Part shown: positions 26,800 through 37,216 of the stretch, piece by piece
How positions within the stretch are numbered: the stretch's first letter is position 1
How the letters are laid out: every line of letters begins with the position of its first letter
Source of the DNA: Paramesorhizobium leguminum
GTDB lineage: Bacteria; Pseudomonadota; Alphaproteobacteria; Rhizobiales; Rhizobiaceae
Length of the DNA stretch: 64,000 nt
Assembly (NCBI RefSeq): GCF_003217235.1
Contig: NZ_QJTF01000008.1
Span: forward strand, 1-64,000
Direction: 5' to 3'
Notes under the pieces: model-generated
Told to the model about the DNA's origin: nothing
The model's input: the letters and a program-made list of their open reading frames with translations, nothing else
Databases searched by the model: none
Position numbers and translations under genes: made by a program

Positions 26800-28221
26800 A
26801 TGTCCTCACCCGTGATTACCCGCTTTGCGCCCTCGCCGACCGGCTATCTGCATATCGGCGGCGCGCGCACGGCGCTGTTCAACTGGCTCTATGCGAAGCA
26901 TACCGGCGGCAAGATGTTGCTGCGTATCGAGGATACCGACCGGGAACGTTCTTCGCAGGCCGCGGTCGATGCCATTCTCAACGGTTTGCGCTGGCTCGGC
27001 CTCGACTGGGACGGCGATGCCATTTCCCAATATGAGCGCGCGCCGCGCCATCGCGAAGTGGCGGAAGAGCTGGTCGCCAAGGGCAAGGCGTATTATTGCT
27101 ATGCCAGCCCCCAGGAACTCGACGAAATGCGCGAAAAGGCCCGCGCCGAAGGCCGCCCGCCCCGCTATGACGGGCGCTGGCGCGATCGCGATCCGTCCGA
27201 AGCGCCGGCCGGTGTCAAACCTGTCATTCGCATCAAGGCGCCGCAAACCGGCGAGACGGTGGTGCATGATCAAGTGCAGGGCGAGGTTCGCTTTCCAAAC
27301 AAGGATCTCGATGATTTCATCATCCTGCGCTCCGATGGCAACCCCACCTATATGCACGCCGTCGTGGTGGACGATCACGACATGGGCGTGACGCACATCA
27401 TCCGCGGTGATGATCATCTGACCAACGCCGCGCGCCAGACGGTCATCTATGACGCCATGGGCTGGCCGGTGCCATCCATGTCGCATATTCCCCTCATCCA
27501 CGGGGCCGATGGCGCGAAACTCTCCAAGCGGCACGGCGCGCTCGGCGTCGAGGCCTATCGCGCCATGGGCTATCTGCCGGCGGCATTGTGCAATTATCTC
27601 GTCCGCCTCGGCTGGAGCCATGGCGACGACGAGATCATGTCGATCGAGCAGATGATCGAATGGTTCGATGTGACGGGCATCAACAAGGGTGCGGCACGCT
27701 TCGATTTCCAGAAGCTGGAGGCGATCAACGGTCACCATATGCGTGGGAGCGATGACAAGGCGCTTTTCGAGGCGCTTGTTGCCGTGCTGCCGGAAATTGA
27801 AGGTGGGCAGGAACTTCTGGCCGCCCTCGATGACGGAAAGCGCGGCCAACTGCTTGCCGCTATGCCCGGCCTGAAGGAGCGCGCGAAGACACTTGTGGAA
27901 CTCGCTGATGGCGCGAAATTCATCTTCGCTTTGCGCCCCCTTATGCTCGATGAAAAAGCCGCCTCGCTCCTCAATGACGAAGGACGCGCCATCCTGAAAG
28001 GGGTGCTACCGGCGCTTGAGCAGGCGGCTGAATGGACGGCTGAAGGCCTCGATGCGGCCGTGCGCGCTCACGCGGAATCAACCGGCTTGAAGCTAGGCAA
28101 GATTGCACAACCCCTGCGGGCCGCACTGACAGGACGCGCCACTTCTCCCGGCGTATTCGATGTGCTGGCCATACTCGGGCGGGAGGAATCTATTGCCAGA
28201 ATCACGGATCAGATCGACTAA
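26800..28221 (+). CDS. gltX: Glutamyl-tRNA synthetase
   Basis: Charges tRNA-Glu (and tRNA-Gln where GatCAB is used). 473 residues. The class I HIGH-type motif is [16 protein letters not shown] at about 11-26, the KMSKS-type motif is GAKLSKRHG near residue 240, and [10 protein letters not shown] lies in the connective region. A C-terminal alpha-helical cage binds the anticodon. CGGAG precedes the ATG. It is divergent from comEC and followed by an intergenic repeat cluster. Confidence 0.96.
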   Translation: MSSPVITRFAPSPTGYLHIGGARTALFNWLYAKHTGGKMLLRIEDTDRERSSQAAVDAILNGLRWLGLDWDGDAISQYERAPRHREVAEELVAKGKAYYCYASPQELDEMREKARAEGRPPRYDGRWRDRDPSEAPAGVKPVIRIKAPQTGETVVHDQVQGEVRFPNKDLDDFIILRSDGNPTYMHAVVVDDHDMGVTHIIRGDDHLTNAARQTVIYDAMGWPVPSMSHIPLIHGADGAKLSKRHGALGVEAYRAMGYLPAALCNYLVRLGWSHGDDEIMSIEQMIEWFDVTGINKGAARFDFQKLEAINGHHMRGSDDKALFEALVAVLPEIEGGQELLAALDDGKRGQLLAAMPGLKERAKTLVELADGAKFIFALRPLMLDEKAASLLNDEGRAILKGVLPALEQAAEWTAEGLDAAVRAHAESTGLKLGKIAQPLRAALTGRATSPGVFDVLAILGREESIARITDQID

Positions 28222-28236
28222 ATGCTTTGCTAAGCC

Positions 28237-28279
28237 GCATGGTCTTGTCCGAAACGTCTGCAACTTTTCGGAACCATGC
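28237..28279. repeat. GCATGATC-family repeat, copy c
   Basis: GCATGGTC...GACCATGC-type ends (second end degenerate) around GTCTGCAACTTTTCGG. It is the first of three copies between gltX and gltA. Confidence 0.75.
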
Positions 28280-28292
28280 TAGTGGCCAAGCC

Positions 28293-28334
28293 GCATGGTC
28301 TTGTCTGAACGTCTGCAACTTTTCGGGACCATGC
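28293..28334. repeat. GCATGATC-family repeat, copy d
   Basis: Nearly identical to copy c and separated from it by 13 bp (AGTGGCCAAGCC), so this is a recent tandem duplication. Confidence 0.75.
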
Positions 28335-28437
28335 TGGTGTCGCTTATAAGATATCACGGTCTCGTTACACATGCCGGGCTCGTGGATGAATTTCCGCGTT
28401 GCAACATCGCAGCTTTGGGCTAGTTTGGCGGCCTGGA

Positions 28438-28476
28438 GCATGATCCCGAAAAGTTGCTGACTTTTCGGAATCATGC
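28438..28476. repeat. GCATGATC-family repeat, copy e
   Basis: GCATGATCCCGAAAAG pairs with CTTTTCGGAATCATGC. It lies 42 bp before gltA and could act as a leader hairpin. The 297-bp gltX-gltA gap holds only these repeats. Confidence 0.75.
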
Positions 28477-28518
28477 TGCGGCTCCAGGGACGGTTCGAAG
28501 GATTTGAAAGGAACGACT

Positions 28519-29811
28519 ATGTCACAGAACACAGCAAGCATCACCCTTGACGGTAAAACCTTCGAGCTGCCAGTCCGCAAGGGCTCCGTCGGGCCTGACG
28601 TCGTCGATATCGGTCCGCTTTACAAGAACGCCCACGCCTTCACATACGATCCCGGCTTTACCTCCACCGCCTCTTGCGAATCGAAAATCACCTATATCGA
28701 CGGTGACGAAGGCGTGCTGCTTTATCGCGGCTATCCGATCGACCAGCTGGCCGAACATGGCGATTTTCTGGAGACCTGCTATCTCCTGCTTTACGGCGAG
28801 CTGCCGACCAAGACGCAGAAGGCGGATTTCGATTATCGCATCACGCATCACACCATGGTGCACGAGCAGATGAGCCGCTTCTTCACCGGCTTCCGTCGCG
28901 ACGCGCATCCGATGGCGGTGATGGTCGGCTGCGTCGGCGCCATGTCCGCCTTTTATCACGACTCGACCGATATTACCGATCCGCATCAGCGCATGGTCGC
29001 CTCGGTCCGGCTGATCGCCAAGATGCCGACGCTGGCCGCGATGGCCTATAAATACCATATCGGCCAACCCTTCGTTTATCCGAAGAACGATCTCGATTTC
29101 GCGGCCAACTTCCTGCACATGTGCTTCGCGGTCCCTTGCGAGGAATACAAGGTCAATCCTGTGCTTGCCCGCGCCATGGACCGCATCTTTATCCTCCATG
29201 CCGATCACGAGCAGAATGCATCCACGTCGACGGTGCGCCTGGCCGGTTCGTCCGGCGCCAATCCGTTCGCCTGCATCGCGGCAGGCGTAGCCTGCCTCTG
29301 GGGTCCGGCGCATGGCGGCGCCAACGAGGCGGCGCTCAATATGCTGGCTGAAATCGGCACGGTTGACCGCATTCCCGAATATATCGCCAAGGCGAAGGAC
29401 AAGAACGATCCGTTTCGCCTCATGGGCTTCGGCCATCGCGTCTACAAGAACTATGATCCGCGCGCCAAGATCATGCAGAAGACCTGCCATGAAGTGCTGG
29501 GCGAGCTTGGCATCAAGGACGATCCGCTGCTCGATGTTGCGCTGGAGCTGGAAAAGATCGCCCTCACGGACGAATATTTCATCGAAAAGAAGCTATATCC
29601 GAACATCGATTTCTATTCCGGCATCACGCTGAAGGCCCTTGGGTTCCCGACCGAGATGTTCACCGTCCTCTTCGCCGTCGCGCGCACCGCCGGCTGGATC
29701 GCGCAGTGGAAGGAAATGATCGAGGACCCGCAGCAGAAAATCGGCCGCCCGCGCCAGCTTTATACAGGAGAGCCGGAGCGCGATTTCGTAGCGGTGGCCA
29801 AGCGGAAGTAA
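28519..29811 (+). CDS. gltA: Citrate synthase (type II)
   Basis: Condenses oxaloacetate and acetyl-CoA into citrate, entering the TCA cycle. 430 residues. The hexameric, NADH-sensitive type is indicated by the N-terminal ~40-residue beta domain and its length. Catalytic segments are [30 protein letters not shown] and [15 protein letters not shown], with the conserved histidines and an aspartate further on (IDFYSGI). AAAGGA precedes ATG 28519. A terminator follows. Confidence 0.97.
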   Translation: MSQNTASITLDGKTFELPVRKGSVGPDVVDIGPLYKNAHAFTYDPGFTSTASCESKITYIDGDEGVLLYRGYPIDQLAEHGDFLETCYLLLYGELPTKTQKADFDYRITHHTMVHEQMSRFFTGFRRDAHPMAVMVGCVGAMSAFYHDSTDITDPHQRMVASVRLIAKMPTLAAMAYKYHIGQPFVYPKNDLDFAANFLHMCFAVPCEEYKVNPVLARAMDRIFILHADHEQNASTSTVRLAGSSGANPFACIAAGVACLWGPAHGGANEAALNMLAEIGTVDRIPEYIAKAKDKNDPFRLMGFGHRVYKNYDPRAKIMQKTCHEVLGELGIKDDPLLDVALELEKIALTDEYFIEKKLYPNIDFYSGITLKALGFPTEMFTVLFAVARTAGWIAQWKEMIEDPQQKIGRPRQLYTGEPERDFVAVAKRK

Positions 29812-29836
29812 GCAGATACGATCTGCTCTGATGGAA

Positions 29837-29878
29837 AGAGGCTTCGGGTTGAACGAAGCTTCTTTTTTGTTTTTTTTA
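29837..29878 (+). terminator. Terminator of gltA
   Basis: AGAGGCTTCG/CGAAGCTTCT (10 bp with one G-U), 7-nt loop, then TTTTTGTTTTTTTT. Confidence 0.85.
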
Positions 29879-29954
29879 CTTCGAGCAAAACTGTGGTATT
29901 GTGGGAAGCATGGAGGTGTCGAAATGCTGCGAAGTACTCCGCTTTTTCCCAACG

Positions 29955-30102
29955 ATGAATAACGTAGCTTCGTCCGATGATCACGAGGCGAAGCTGAAGG
30001 CGTTCGACGCCGCGTGAAGAATCCGGATTGGCCACCGAATTCGATTTCGATGAATTTTTGGCACGCATGAACGAGGAGTATAATGCGCGAAAAGCGCGCT
30101 GA
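29955..30102 (+). pseudogene. Decayed ParD-type antitoxin
   Basis: Two adjacent frames read like the C-terminal half of a ParD antitoxin (CC2985 group). First comes SSDDHEAKLKAFDAA and a stop; then, one base out of frame from 30019, ESGLATEFDFDEFLARM followed by a basic tail to TGA at 30102. The ribbon-helix-helix DNA-binding part is absent upstream and no ParE toxin follows. A frameshifted, 5'-truncated relic is the best reading. The remainder of the 29812-30121 gap holds the gltA terminator only. Confidence 0.55.
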
Positions 30103-30121
30103 GCAGTTCGGCGGAGTTCTA

Positions 30122-31312
30122 CTACTTCTTCACCCCATCCACCAATTCCAGCACCGCCTGCGCCGCGATTTCGCCTGCGGGCTTTTCCGTTGCCATCAGG
30201 TCCGCGATATGCTGGAAGCCAGCCATCTGCGCCTCCCGCACGGGTCCGGGCCGCATCAGCCCGTCTAGCTCGCGGGCCAGCAATCCGGGCCGCACGAACT
30301 CGTTGAAATGCTCAGGGATAATCGCTTCGTCGGCGATGATGTTGGGCAGCGCCGCGCTCCATGTCGTGATGCGCGGCGCCAGGAACTGTCTGGCGAACCA
30401 GTCGATTTTGTATGCGAGAACGGTCGGGACATGCGCCAGCGCCAATTCCAGCGATACGGTGCCAGAGGCGGCTAGCGCTGCATCCGCCTCTGCGAAGGCC
30501 TGCCATTTGGCATCCTCCCCCGTGACGATCAGTGGCTTTATCGGCCAATCGGCGGCAAGCGCGCGAACCATTGGCTCGATGGCCGGCAACGTCGGCAGAA
30601 TGATTTGCAACGTTCCTACTCGCGCCGCCAGTTCGGCCACCGTCTTGCCGAACGGCTCCATCAGCGTCTTGATCTCCGAGCGCCGCGATCCCGGCAGCAC
30701 GAGCAGCGTCCGCTCCTCCCCCTGCTTCCGCAATTTTTCGCGCCGCATACGGGCAGTCCGCACATCCAGAACCGGCTGGTAGCTCGCCAGACGGTGGCCG
30801 GCGTAAGTAGCTGCCGGACCACCCAGACGCTGCAATACATCCACCTCGAATGGCAGGATCGTCAACACATGATCGACATAGGCGCGCATGGCCTTGGCGC
30901 GCTGCGGGCGCCATGCCCACACGGTGGGCGCGATGTATTTCACGATTGGGATCGCGGGATCAGCGGCGCGGACCTTTTTCGCCACGCGGTGGGTGAAATC
31001 CGGACTATCGATGATGATGAGGCAATCGGGCTTCGCCGCTGCCACCGCCTTCGCGGTCTGCCCGATGCGCCAAACCAGCTTGGGCAGATTTTTCAGAACG
31101 GCGCTCAACCCCATGAGCGCAATCTCGTCGGGGTTGAAAAAGCTTTTCAAGCCCCGCTCCTGCAGATGGCTGCCGCCGACCCCGACCAGATTGACGAGGC
31201 GATCCGTCCGGGCGCGCAGGGAATCGACCAGATCGGCTCCGAGAATATCCCCTGATTCCTCGCCGGCGATAATCGCGATCTTAAGCGGCAATTTTTGTCC
31301 CACTTCCTTCAC
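30122..31312 (-). CDS. lpxB: Lipid-A-disaccharide synthase
   Basis: Joins UDP-2,3-diacylglucosamine and lipid X to form the lipid A disaccharide. 396 residues of the GT-B fold. AIIAGEESGDILGADLV is at the N-terminus, YIAPTVWAWRPQRA is the family signature, and VLPGSRRSEIK and AASGTVSLELAL follow. The exact start is uncertain: TTG 31333 overlaps the lpxI stop, GTG 31312 follows it by 1 bp, and GTG 31303 is further in. I use 31312. It is the last gene of the rpsB-lpxB superoperon. Confidence 0.94.
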   Translation of the reverse strand: MKEVGQKLPLKIAIIAGEESGDILGADLVDSLRARTDRLVNLVGVGGSHLQERGLKSFFNPDEIALMGLSAVLKNLPKLVWRIGQTAKAVAAAKPDCLIIIDSPDFTHRVAKKVRAADPAIPIVKYIAPTVWAWRPQRAKAMRAYVDHVLTILPFEVDVLQRLGGPAATYAGHRLASYQPVLDVRTARMRREKLRKQGEERTLLVLPGSRRSEIKTLMEPFGKTVAELAARVGTLQIILPTLPAIEPMVRALAADWPIKPLIVTGEDAKWQAFAEADAALAASGTVSLELALAHVPTVLAYKIDWFARQFLAPRITTWSAALPNIIADEAIIPEHFNEFVRPGLLARELDGLMRPGPVREAQMAGFQHIADLMATEKPAGEIAAQAVLELVDGVKK

Positions 31313-31313
31313 C

Positions 31314-32180
31314 TCAGTCCGGCTTCGAAGCAAATGTCTCTATAAAAATGCCCTTCGCATTGGCTGCCGCTATCGCTTCGCCGAAACCCAGGATGAAGGT
31401 CTTCCCCTCCTCGACCGCTATGCCGGACAAGCCAGCCAGTGCTGCGTTCTCGACGGTCGATCGGCCGATGCTCGGCAGATCGGCCCGCTCATCCTGCGCC
31501 GGCTTGGCGCATTTGACAAGGACGCCGCCCTTTTGCGGAATACGCTTGGCCTGCCGTAATTGCGCGATGCGTTCCAGCATGGCATCGGTGCCCTCTGCCC
31601 CCTCAAGAGCCACGACGCGACCACCTATAGCGACTGCTCCCTGCCCCACATCGAGAACGCCCAGCATATGCGCTGCCTCGCGCGCGAGGGTGATGTTGTG
31701 CCAATCGTCCTTGCCGGGTTTCGTGAGGGTCAGTGAACCTGCGGGAGGCGCCAGCAGATCAGGCACGATTTCATGCGCGCCGACGACCTTGAAACCATAG
31801 GATTCGAGAAGGCCTATGAAGGCGCGCAACAGCGCATCATCTCCCCTGCCCAGCGCGCGGATCATGCGCGGTATAGCGGCAAGTGTCGGGCCATCGAGCC
31901 TGAGATCGGCAAAATGCGGACGGCTGCGGACGCCGCCCGCCAATACCACGTTGCGCGCGCCCGCGGCCTTCATCGAGCCGATCAGCTTACGGAACTCCAC
32001 CATGGAAATTTCCGCATGATCGTAGCGATGAAGCGCGGGATCAGCCTCGTCGCGTATCATGACGATAAAGGGCGGCCTGCCCTGCTTTTCCAGGTTTTCG
32101 GCGACCCTTAGCGGCAGGATGCCATTGCCGGCGATGATGGCCGTGCGGCCTGCGGCATCGATACCGGGCGCCACTGGCAC
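31314..32180 (-). CDS. lpxI: UDP-2,3-diacylglucosamine pyrophosphatase LpxI
   Basis: Hydrolyses UDP-2,3-diacylglucosamine to lipid X in alphaproteobacteria, replacing LpxH. 288 residues (former DUF1009). GRTAIIAGNGILPLRVAENL is at the N-terminus, then LAGGVRSRPHFADLRLD and AHEIVPDLLAP. The C-terminal domain has KCAKPAQDERADLPSIG, the conserved metal-binding segment. GTG 32180 starts 3 bp after the lpxA stop. Its place between lpxA and lpxB matches its pathway position. Confidence 0.95.
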   Translation of the reverse strand: MPVAPGIDAAGRTAIIAGNGILPLRVAENLEKQGRPPFIVMIRDEADPALHRYDHAEISMVEFRKLIGSMKAAGARNVVLAGGVRSRPHFADLRLDGPTLAAIPRMIRALGRGDDALLRAFIGLLESYGFKVVGAHEIVPDLLAPPAGSLTLTKPGKDDWHNITLAREAAHMLGVLDVGQGAVAIGGRVVALEGAEGTDAMLERIAQLRQAKRIPQKGGVLVKCAKPAQDERADLPSIGRSTVENAALAGLSGIAVEEGKTFILGFGEAIAAANAKGIFIETFASKPD

Positions 32181-32183
32181 GCC

Positions 32184-33014
32184 TCAGTTCTCGTCGTCGC
32201 TACCGCCGTGACTGGCGGCGTGGATAGGCGGCGTGCAGTAGGCGCGCTTGGTATCCACGGTAATGAACGAAATCAGATCGGCGACGGCGGGCGAATCCGG
32301 CATGGCTTGCAGGACATCGTCAGCCCTTTCCCTGACCGGCTTGGTGCGGTCGAACAACATGCGCGTCGCACGGCGGACATTGTGGATTTCCGGCCGCGTC
32401 ATGCCGGAGCGCTTCATCCCTACGATATTGAGACCGCCCAGATGCGCATGAACACCGATCGCCATTCCATAGGGGATCAGATCATGGACGAGCGCGGCGA
32501 GACCACCAACGAAGGCATGATGGCCGACACGGCAGAACTGATGGATACCCGCGCCGCCGCCGAGAATCGCGTAATCGCCGATGACGCAATGGCCGCCGAT
32601 CATCACGTTATTTGAGAACGTCACATGATTTCCGACGTCGCTATCATGCGCGACATGCGCATAAGCGAGGAAGGAGCAATTGTCGCCGACCGATGTGTAG
32701 CCACGGCTCGAATCCGACCCGCGATGCATGGTGACACCCTCGCGGATGGTGCAATTGCGCCCGACGTTAAGCGTCGTCGGGCCGCCCTTGTGCTTGGCGT
32801 TTTGCGGATCGCAGCCAAGGATCGCATGCGGATAGACCTTCGATCCGGCGCCCAGCGTGGTGGCATCCGTAACCACGACGTGGCTCATCAGCTTGACGTT
32901 GTCGCCGATGACGGCGCCCGCCTCGACATGGCAGAACGGCCCGACGGAAACGCCAAGCCCAAGCTCCGCGCCTTTTTCGACCAGGGCGGTCGGGTGGATG
33001 AAAGTCTCATTCAT
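32184..33014 (-). CDS. lpxA: UDP-N-acetylglucosamine acyltransferase
   Basis: First step of lipid A synthesis: transfers 3-hydroxyacyl from ACP to UDP-GlcNAc. 276 residues. A left-handed beta helix of hexapeptide repeats spans about residues 5-190, with the catalytic histidine in FLAYAHVAHDSDVG and GGGAGIHQFCRVG. A C-terminal helical domain follows. I choose ATG 33014 (MNETFIHPTALV) over the extended frame to 33050, which would overlap fabZ. It lies 7 bp after fabZ. Confidence 0.96.
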   Translation of the reverse strand: MNETFIHPTALVEKGAELGLGVSVGPFCHVEAGAVIGDNVKLMSHVVVTDATTLGAGSKVYPHAILGCDPQNAKHKGGPTTLNVGRNCTIREGVTMHRGSDSSRGYTSVGDNCSFLAYAHVAHDSDVGNHVTFSNNVMIGGHCVIGDYAILGGGAGIHQFCRVGHHAFVGGLAALVHDLIPYGMAIGVHAHLGGLNIVGMKRSGMTRPEIHNVRRATRMLFDRTKPVRERADDVLQAMPDSPAVADLISFITVDTKRAYCTPPIHAASHGGSDDEN

Positions 33015-33021
33015 AATGGAT

Positions 33022-33498
33022 TCACGCTTGCTTGTCTTCGGCGATGCCAATCATTGCCGCCACTTCGGCTTCGGCTACTCGGACGCCGTCGACCTCCGCG
33101 ATGCACTCGAATCTCGAAATGTTGGCACGCTGCCTGAGTTTTTTCACATGGATCATCAGCCGGTCGCCGGGCACGACCGGCTTGCGGAACTTCGCATTGT
33201 CGATGGTCAGGAAATAGACAATCCCCGGCTTGTCGGCGCCGCGATGCATGAGCGATATCGCGCCCGCCGTCTGCGCCATCGCCTCGATGATTAGAACACC
33301 CGGCATGATTGGATTGTCAGGAAAATGACCGGTGAAATGCGGCTCATTGATCGTGACATTCTTGATGCCCGTCGCCGACCGGTCGCCGTCGATATCGACG
33401 ATGCGATCGATCAGAAGGAAGGGATAGCGATGCGGCAAGGTTGCCAGCAGCCTTTGAATGTCGGCCGCGTTCAAACTGGCCTGCCCGGTTTCACTCAT
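33022..33498 (-). CDS. fabZ: 3-hydroxyacyl-[ACP] dehydratase
   Basis: Dehydrates 3-hydroxyacyl-ACP in fatty acid elongation and so competes with LpxA/LpxD for hydroxyacyl-ACP. 158 residues, hot-dog fold. [12 protein letters not shown], catalytic His in [17 protein letters not shown] and catalytic Glu in LIIEAMAQT are present. It overlaps lpxD by 8 bp, so lpxD and fabZ are tightly coupled, which fits the need to balance fatty acid and lipid A synthesis. Confidence 0.96.
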   Translation of the reverse strand: MSETGQASLNAADIQRLLATLPHRYPFLLIDRIVDIDGDRSATGIKNVTINEPHFTGHFPDNPIMPGVLIIEAMAQTAGAISLMHRGADKPGIVYFLTIDNAKFRKPVVPGDRLMIHVKKLRQRANISRFECIAEVDGVRVAEAEVAAMIGIAEDKQA

Positions 33499-34546
33499 CC
33501 GAAGTTTTCTCCTTCTTTGACTGTCCGATACTGCGAAGCGCGGCGACCTCCCGGAACCATTGCTTGAACGGGCGCGCGGGCAAGCCGCCCCATTTCTCGC
33601 CGTCCGGAATGTCGTGCATTACCCCGCTTGCCGCCGCGATCTGCACGCGAGAACCGATTGTCAGATGATCAGCAAGACCGACGCGACCGCCGAGCATTGT
33701 CATATCGCCGATAGTGACGCTGCCCGAAATGCCGCAATGGGCGGCAATGAGACAATGCCGCCCGATGCGCACATTGTGGGCGATCTGCACGAGATTATCG
33801 ATCTTTGTACCCTCGCCAATGACGGTATCGGCAAGCGCGCCACGATCGATCGTCGTATTGGCGCCGATCTCGACATCATCCTGGATAATGACGCGGCCAA
33901 GCTGCGGCACTTTTTCCATGCCGCCGCTACCGGGAACATAGCCGAAGCCATCCTGCCCAATGCGAACGCCCGGATGCAGATGGACGCCATTGCCGATGAA
34001 GGCATACTGGACGGAGACACCGGGCGCAATGAAACTATTGCGCCCGATCTGGCAATTCGCCCCGATCACGGCCGTCGCCGAAACGACGGTTCCAGCTCCG
34101 ATAGCGACGCCCTTCCCAATGACGGCGCCCGCTTCAATCGTGGCGCCAGCCTCGATCACCGCGCTCGGATGGATGCTTGCATTCCTGGAGATGCCTGTTT
34201 CGCCGAGCCAGGGCTCAGGACGTGCGGAGGCGGGAAACAGCATTCTGCCTATGGCGGAGAAAGCCCGGTGAGGGTTGCGCGTCAGGAGAACTGCGATTCC
34301 GGGCGGGATATGGCCCTGCAACTCCTCTGTGCAGAGAGCGCCCGCTGCCTGAAGATTGGCAAGGTTTCCTGAATGCTTCTTGCCCTCAAGGAAGACGAGA
34401 GCCGAGGAATCGGAATCCGAAAGCGGCGCAAGACGCGTTACGACGCGCGAAGCCAGCGCCGCATCACGCAGCTTTGCACTGGTGAATTCAGCAATGTCGC
34501 CGATGGTCAACTGACGCGACGGCGTGAAAAAAACAGGATCTGCCAT
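33491..34546 (-). CDS. lpxD: UDP-3-O-acylglucosamine N-acyltransferase
   Basis: Third step of lipid A synthesis. 351 residues. An N-terminal uridine-binding domain ([24 protein letters not shown]) is followed by a long beta helix of hexapeptide repeats with the catalytic His in [15 protein letters not shown] and [12 protein letters not shown] short C-terminal helix ends [13 protein letters not shown] 34546 is chosen since the family N-terminus begins there; the open frame to 34708 would run into bamA. GGGAGAG lies upstream. Confidence 0.95.
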   Translation of the reverse strand: MADPVFFTPSRQLTIGDIAEFTSAKLRDAALASRVVTRLAPLSDSDSSALVFLEGKKHSGNLANLQAAGALCTEELQGHIPPGIAVLLTRNPHRAFSAIGRMLFPASARPEPWLGETGISRNASIHPSAVIEAGATIEAGAVIGKGVAIGAGTVVSATAVIGANCQIGRNSFIAPGVSVQYAFIGNGVHLHPGVRIGQDGFGYVPGSGGMEKVPQLGRVIIQDDVEIGANTTIDRGALADTVIGEGTKIDNLVQIAHNVRIGRHCLIAAHCGISGSVTIGDMTMLGGRVGLADHLTIGSRVQIAAASGVMHDIPDGEKWGGLPARPFKQWFREVAALRSIGQSKKEKTSDE

Positions 34547-34559
34547 CAAAACACTTTCT

Positions 34560-34587
34560 CTCCCGGGGCCTTGATAAGCCCCGGGAG
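34560..34587 (-). promoter_or_regulatory. Hairpin between bamA and lpxD
   Basis: CTCCCGGGGC/GCCCCGGGAG, a 10-bp perfect stem with an 8-nt loop and no T-run. It is likely an mRNA processing or stability structure or a weak attenuator in the superoperon, and it lies next to the lpxD ribosome-binding site. Confidence 0.5.
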
Positions 34588-34599
34588 GAGGCAAATCTA

Positions 34600-36981
34600 T
34601 CAGAACTTGCTCGAAATGCCGAAATTGAAGTTCTGCACCTTGTCCGTCTCTTCCTTCATGATCGGCCAGGCGTAGTCGAAGCGCAGCGGACCGAAGGGCG
34701 AAGCCCACATCAAGCTGACGCCCGCAGAAGCGCGCAACTTGCTTTCGTCACCTTCAACCGGATAAGCCGCCGTTCCCTCAACTTCGGTACCATAGAGCGT
34801 CGCCGCATCGGCAAAGACCGCGCCACGGATTCCCAAGCTTTCCGGAACCACCGGCATCGGGAACTGCACTTCCGCAGTGGCATTCACATAGGTCGTGCCA
34901 CCAAGGTAGTAGCGCTCCTGGTCACCCGACCGCTGGTAGGCACCGATACCGTTATACTTGAAGCCGCGAATGATATCCGAACTGTTCTTGAACATATCGA
35001 ATATACGCGCACCATCCTTATCGAAGGCGTGAATATAACCACCGCCGGCACTCAAGAGACCAACGATATCGGCTTCTTCGGAAATCGTCTTGTAATAGCT
35101 GCCCTTGACAGTCGATTTCAGATAATTCGCATCGCCGCCGACACCGGCATATTCCTGCGTGAAGCGAGCGAAGATGCCGTCATGCGGGTTCTTGACGTCG
35201 TCGATCGAATTATAAGTCAGCGAATAGCTGATGGATGACTTGATCCATGGGCTTTCCTCCGCCGCCTCGATGATTGCCGGAGCGATCAAATCAGGATCCG
35301 GGTTGCCATATTCATCAAGCATATTTCCGTCGATGTCATACTTCTCCTGCACGTAGTTATAAGCCACGCCCGCAGAGAAATTGTCGGTGATCGGCAGACC
35401 GAAGCGGATCGTACCGCCCGTCTGCTCGACATCATATTTATCCTTCAACGAGTATGACTTGCGGAAGACATCGAAGCCCGCAGAAATGCGCTGACCAAGG
35501 AAGTACGGCTCGGTGAAGGAGAATGAGTAGTTGCGCGCATCGTCCTGACCACCGCCGGCGCCGATGCGGACATACTGCCCGCGACCGAGGAAGTTGCGCT
35601 CCGTGATCGAAGCCTCGACGGACGCGCCCGGCGTCTCGCCGCCAGTGGTGTAACCACCGCCCACGGAGAATTCGCCCGTAGGCTTCTCGACCACATCGAC
35701 AACAAGGACGACCTGATCCGGCGCAGAGCCAGGCACAGTCGAGACATTGACCGTCTGGAAGAAATCGAGGGCATCCAGACGCCGCTTGGCGCGCTGAATC
35801 ATAACCTGATTGAAGGCATCACCTTCGCTCAAATCGAACTCGCGACGAATGACATAATCGCGCGTCTTCTCGTTGCCACGAATCTCGATCCGCTCGACAT
35901 AGGCGCGCACACCCTCTTCGACGCTGTAGACCACAGAGATCGTATGGTTTTCAAAGTTGCGATCGCCGCGCGGCTCGACCTTGGCAAAGGGATACCCCTT
36001 GCCGGCCACCTGCTCGGTGATGTCGATGACGGACGTTTCAATATTCTTGGCGCTATAGGTAGCACCAGGCTGCGTCTTGACGTCAGCCTGAAGCGCCTGA
36101 GCATCAAGCCCGGGAATGGTGCTCTCCACCTGCACATCACCGAAGGTATATTTTTGCCCTTCGTCGACGGTGATGGTGATGGTGTATTCGTTCGTCGCCG
36201 GATCAAGAACGGCATTCGAAGAAACGATCCGGAAATCGGCGTAACCGCGATTGTAATAGAAGCGACGCAGCGCTTCCTCGTCGGCGCGCAGCTTGTCCTC
36301 ATCATAAACGTCACCGCGCGTCAGCCATGACAAAGGATTGGTGCGCTTGGTGGCAATGACATCACGCAGACGACGACCGCCGAACGCCTCATTGCCAACA
36401 AAATTGATAGCCTCAATCTTGGTGCGCCCACCTTCGTTGATCTCATAGACCACATTGACGCGACCCTCACCCAGATCGATGGTGCGAGCATTGACGGTCG
36501 CATCATTACGACCGACGCGGCGATACGCATCGAGGATCGCCTGCTTGTCTGCCTCCATCTTGACCGGATCGAAAGGCTCACGCGCCTTCAGCTGCGCCGC
36601 GGCAGCAAGCTGAGGATCCTTGATCTTCTTGTTGCCCTGGAACAGCACATTATTGACCACCGAATATTCACTGACGGTGACCACCAGCGCGCTACCGGAT
36701 TGCTTGATCTGAACGTCAGAGAAAAGCCCCATTGCGAACAGACGCTTTATAGCCGCGTCGATATCAGTGTTCGAAAAAGCCTTTCCAGGCTGAATGCCAA
36801 CGTTATCGCGAATCGTCGCCGCATCGACGCGCCTGTTACCGCGAACCTCGATCCGGCTGACAACGGCGGCCTCGGCGGCATCGAACGCAATCAGGGAAAC
36901 CGTGGCTGAACCAGAGGCCGCAAGAGCCACTTGCATGGCGATCGCGGAGGCGGCGCCAAAGAATTTCGAACTTGCCGTCAT
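34600..36981 (-). CDS. bamA: Outer membrane protein assembly factor BamA
   Basis: Central subunit of the BAM complex that inserts beta-barrels into the outer membrane. 793 residues. A signal peptide (to about residue 38, ending AAEAA) is followed by five POTRA domains ([21 protein letters not shown] begins the first). The C-terminal 16-strand barrel has the lid-lock motif region VRFxxxW-like segment and terminal FNFGISSKF with aromatic C-terminus. GAGAAGG precedes ATG 36981. It is downstream of rseP, the usual order. Confidence 0.97.
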   Translation of the reverse strand: MTASSKFFGAASAIAMQVALAASGSATVSLIAFDAAEAAVVSRIEVRGNRRVDAATIRDNVGIQPGKAFSNTDIDAAIKRLFAMGLFSDVQIKQSGSALVVTVSEYSVVNNVLFQGNKKIKDPQLAAAAQLKAREPFDPVKMEADKQAILDAYRRVGRNDATVNARTIDLGEGRVNVVYEINEGGRTKIEAINFVGNEAFGGRRLRDVIATKRTNPLSWLTRGDVYDEDKLRADEEALRRFYYNRGYADFRIVSSNAVLDPATNEYTITITVDEGQKYTFGDVQVESTIPGLDAQALQADVKTQPGATYSAKNIETSVIDITEQVAGKGYPFAKVEPRGDRNFENHTISVVYSVEEGVRAYVERIEIRGNEKTRDYVIRREFDLSEGDAFNQVMIQRAKRRLDALDFFQTVNVSTVPGSAPDQVVLVVDVVEKPTGEFSVGGGYTTGGETPGASVEASITERNFLGRGQYVRIGAGGGQDDARNYSFSFTEPYFLGQRISAGFDVFRKSYSLKDKYDVEQTGGTIRFGLPITDNFSAGVAYNYVQEKYDIDGNMLDEYGNPDPDLIAPAIIEAAEESPWIKSSISYSLTYNSIDDVKNPHDGIFARFTQEYAGVGGDANYLKSTVKGSYYKTISEEADIVGLLSAGGGYIHAFDKDGARIFDMFKNSSDIIRGFKYNGIGAYQRSGDQERYYLGGTTYVNATAEVQFPMPVVPESLGIRGAVFADAATLYGTEVEGTAAYPVEGDESKLRASAGVSLMWASPFGPLRFDYAWPIMKEETDKVQNFNFGISSKF

Positions 36982-37216
36982 TGGCCTTCTCAACCTTTGT
37001 TTTCTCGTTGTCCCCGGGGCGAGATCCCAGAAAAGCACTTATCTCAAACCACCGTAATAACTGGTTTTTTGATACAAGCAAGCGCCGCGGTCAAATTCTG
37101 TTTACTTCGCTTCGATGCGTGACATCCGCGCCACGCGATTCTCGCGTTCTGGGTAAACTTATCCACCGCTTCCCTGGAATCTCCCTCTCTTTCCGTGTCT
37201 CTTCTTAGCACTTCTC

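Noticed and set aside
28237-28476. Clustered repeats as a CRISPR array
   Set aside because: Units are palindromic, unevenly spaced and dispersed elsewhere in the window; spacers are not unique sequences of constant length, and no cas genes are present.
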